Source: UBA1181 sp963648205 (GTDB lineage: Bacteria; Bacteroidota; Bacteroidia; Bacteroidales; Paludibacteraceae). From it: a stretch of 64,000 nucleotides of DNA. How positions within the stretch are numbered: position 1 is the stretch's first letter; each line of letters opens with the position of its first letter. This document shows, one piece after another, positions 62,570 through 64,000 of the stretch. A program made the position numbers and the translations under genes. Location of the stretch: positions 62,001-126,000 of the forward strand of contig CAVJCT010000042.1 in assembly GCA_963648205.1 (NCBI GenBank), read 5' to 3'. The notes below the pieces were generated by a model. It was not told the DNA's origin. It saw nothing but the letters and a program-made list of their open reading frames with translations, and ran no database searches.

Positions 62570-62600
62570 CAAAGATAACTTTTTTTTACATTTCAACAAC
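62570..62600 (-). promoter_or_regulatory. Promoter of the small secreted protein - rpe genes
   Basis: On the minus strand GTTG (62600-62597), 19 bases, TATCTTTG (62577-62570), 29 bases before the ATG. Confidence 0.6.
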
Positions 62601-62612
62601 ATTCTGCGTTTT

Positions 62613-62936
62613 TTATGCTTCGCCAGACCCTTTTAATGTAAAAGGAAACGGAGAATTGAAACTTTCCGAACTATTTTCAGTCTGTCCCATCTGCTCCTCA
62701 AACTTCTCTACATTGTCTGCTAAAGCCCGCAACAAACGTTTTGCATGCTCTGGTGTCAAAATTATACGCGATTTCACCTTCGCCTTTGGTGAATTCGGCA
62801 TAATACGCAAAAAATCAAGTATAAACTCCGTCGATGAATGGGAGATGACTGCCATATTTGAATAGATGCCATCTGCTACATCCTCGGGCAACTCTACACT
62901 GATTTGCTTTTTCTCTACTTTACTATCGTCTGCCAT
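62613..62936 (-). CDS. DUF3467 protein
   Basis: A 107-residue cytoplasmic protein of the DUF3467 family. Typical pieces are ISVELPEDVADGIYSNMAVISHSSTEFILDFLRIMP (split here), then SRIILTPEHAKRLLRALADNVEKFE. It is nearly always found after rpoC in Bacteroidetes, as here. The start is the ATG at 62936 (MADDSKVEKK). The role is unknown. Confidence 0.88.
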   Translation of the reverse strand: MADDSKVEKKQISVELPEDVADGIYSNMAVISHSSTEFILDFLRIMPNSPKAKVKSRIILTPEHAKRLLRALADNVEKFEEQMGQTENSSESFNSPFPFTLKGSGEA

Positions 62937-62970
62937 GTCTTGTTCTTTTTTAATTTGTTCATTAAATGAC

Positions 62971-63000
62971 AAAGGAAACCGATTTTCACCGATTTCCTTT
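62971..63000 (-). terminator. Hairpin after rpoC
   Basis: AAAGGAAA (62971-62978) pairs with TTTCCTTT (62993-63000), with extra pairing inside the loop. It has no pure T-run, so it may end only part of the rpoC transcripts and let some continue into the DUF3467 gene. Confidence 0.5.
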
Positions 63001-63020
63001 ATCTATGTTACTATTTTTTA

Positions 63021-64000
63021 TTACTCTTCTGGTGCAGGAACATCCTCAGATGGACTAACGATATCCTCGTCTGCCATAGCACGTGCTTCTACCTCACGCT
63101 CTCTGGCACGCTCCAAACCTTCCATAGTCTCTCGTGATCCAACAATCAACTTGTCGAACTCGCGTTGTCCTGTTCCAGCTGGAATCAAGTGTCCACAGAT
63201 TACATTCTCCTTCATACCATTCAAGTTGTCGACCTTTCCACGAATAGCAGCGTCGGTCAACACTTTCGTAGTCTCCTGGAATGATGCAGCTGACATGAAA
63301 CTGCTTGTCTGCAATGCTGCACGAGTGATACCTTGAAGTACTTGTGAAGAAACTGCAGGGATCGCATCTCTGACCTCAACCAATTTCTTATCTTTTCTCT
63401 TCAAAGCACTGTTCTCATCGCGAAGCTTTCTTGCAGTAACAATCTGTCCAGCTTGCAACGTCTCAGAGTCTCCTGGATCAACGACAACCTTCTTACCGAA
63501 GATTCTATCGTTCTCCTCCATAAAGTCGAGTTTGTCGACCATATCCTTCTCCAAGAAACGTGTATCTCCTGCATCTTGAATCTCAACTTTACGCATCATC
63601 TGACGTACGATAACCTCGAAGTGCTTATCGTTAATCTTCACACCCTGCAAACGGTAAACGTCTTGTACCTCGTTCACGATATACTCTTGAACAGCGGTTG
63701 GACCCATAATCGCAAGGATGTCAGATGGAGTGATCGCACCATCAGAGAGCGGTGTACCAGCACGTACATAGTCGTTCTCTTGTACCAAGATCTGTCTTGA
63801 CAATGGAACTAAGTACTTCTTAACATCACCTGTCTTTGAGGTAACTGTGATCTCTCTATTACCACGCTTGATCTTACCTAATGTAATCTCACCGTCGATT
63901 TCAGATACTACAGCAGGGTTCGATGGGTTACGGGCCTCAAACAACTCGGTTACACGAGGGAGACCTCCCGTGATATCACCTGCACTACCTACAGCACGCG
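63021..64000 (-). CDS. rpoC: RNA polymerase beta' subunit, C-terminal part (start outside window)
   Basis: The last ~326 residues of RNA polymerase subunit beta', the catalytic core partner of RpoB. The frame is open to the window's right edge (GDITGGLPRVTELFEARNP, the junction with conserved segment G), so the gene continues beyond. The barrel-like insert (PLSRQILVQENDYVRAGTPLSDG), then GVKINDKHFEVIVRQMMRKV and the trigger-loop-near ending LQGITRAALQTSSFMSAASFQETTKVLTDAA (split here) are typical. The protein ends in an acidic PAPEE tail. The DUF3467 gene follows. Confidence 0.97.
   Translation of the reverse strand, partial: RAVGSAGDITGGLPRVTELFEARNPSNPAVVSEIDGEITLGKIKRGNREITVTSKTGDVKKYLVPLSRQILVQENDYVRAGTPLSDGAITPSDILAIMGPTAVQEYIVNEVQDVYRLQGVKINDKHFEVIVRQMMRKVEIQDAGDTRFLEKDMVDKLDFMEENDRIFGKKVVVDPGDSETLQAGQIVTARKLRDENSALKRKDKKLVEVRDAIPAVSSQVLQGITRAALQTSSFMSAASFQETTKVLTDAAIRGKVDNLNGMKENVICGHLIPAGTGQREFDKLIVGSRETMEGLERAREREVEARAMADEDIVSPSEDVPAPEE

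Overview
The window comes from a member of the Bacteroidota, most likely order Bacteroidales. Evidence: a SusC/SusD pair with a surface glycan-binding lipoprotein; type IX secretion and gliding genes (gldH, a GldI-like isomerase) and type IX-like C-terminal sorting domains; several families typical of the phylum (DUF2027-Smr, DUF4827, DUF3467 next to rpoC); tRNAs without encoded CCA; almost universal TAA stops; and many promoters of the phylum's TTTG-N19-21-TAnnTTTG type. Most of the window is ordinary chromosomal housekeeping sequence. No complete phage or integrative element is visible.

Layout. 1-8.3 kb (plus strand): the end of a repeat-built surface protein coupled to a ZIP metal transporter, a K+-type membrane pyrophosphatase, pyrB-pyrI behind a possible transcription attenuator, a flavin reductase-like protein, yceD-rpmF, and a histidine phosphatase. 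8.3-14.9 kb: tRNA-Met, a small gene interrupted by TGA, then a leftward operon parC - TonB-domain protein - aroK - guaA, preceded by tRNA-Leu. 14.9-22 kb: a leftward SusC-SusD-glycan-binding operon without enzymes or regulator. 22.1-27 kb: a giant protein with 21 InlB-type repeats. 27.1-27.55 kb: two tandem copies of a promoter plus a small structured RNA, followed by the stump of an Abi_2 (AbiD/AbiF) abortive-infection gene. 27.6-34.6 kb: a CoA-transferase, a DUF4143 ATPase whose promoter sits in a 4 x 33 bp repeat array, a GPH sugar symporter, a stand-alone MetH activation domain and holB.

34.7-42.2 kb: PSP1/RicT-like protein with a long Asn/Arg-rich tail, gldH, trmB, a prenyl synthase, an unknown protein and malQ. 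42.3-48 kb (minus): a triplicated surface protein, a LysM-M23 peptidase, two Uma2-like paralogues (one killed by an in-frame TGA), and DUF2027-Smr. 48.1-53.3 kb: queA, split chromate transporter, tRNA-Lys, a CNNM/DUF21 protein and a TSUP permease. 53.3-64 kb (minus): rseP, dxr, a degenerate M23 protein, an RNA methyltransferase, DUF4827, a GldI-like isomerase, a DHH phosphoesterase, a ComEC core, rpe, a small secreted protein, DUF3467 and the end of rpoC.

The most unusual item is the 27.1-27.55 kb locus. The two RNA copies differ by a base change on each side of the same stem that keeps the pair (A-U to G-C). They sit directly before an Abi_2 reading frame, the arrangement described for the abiF RNA motif and its HEPN-type toxin. 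Here the toxin gene is cut to its N-terminal 65 codons, so the locus looks like the remnant of an RNA-controlled defence or toxin-antitoxin unit.
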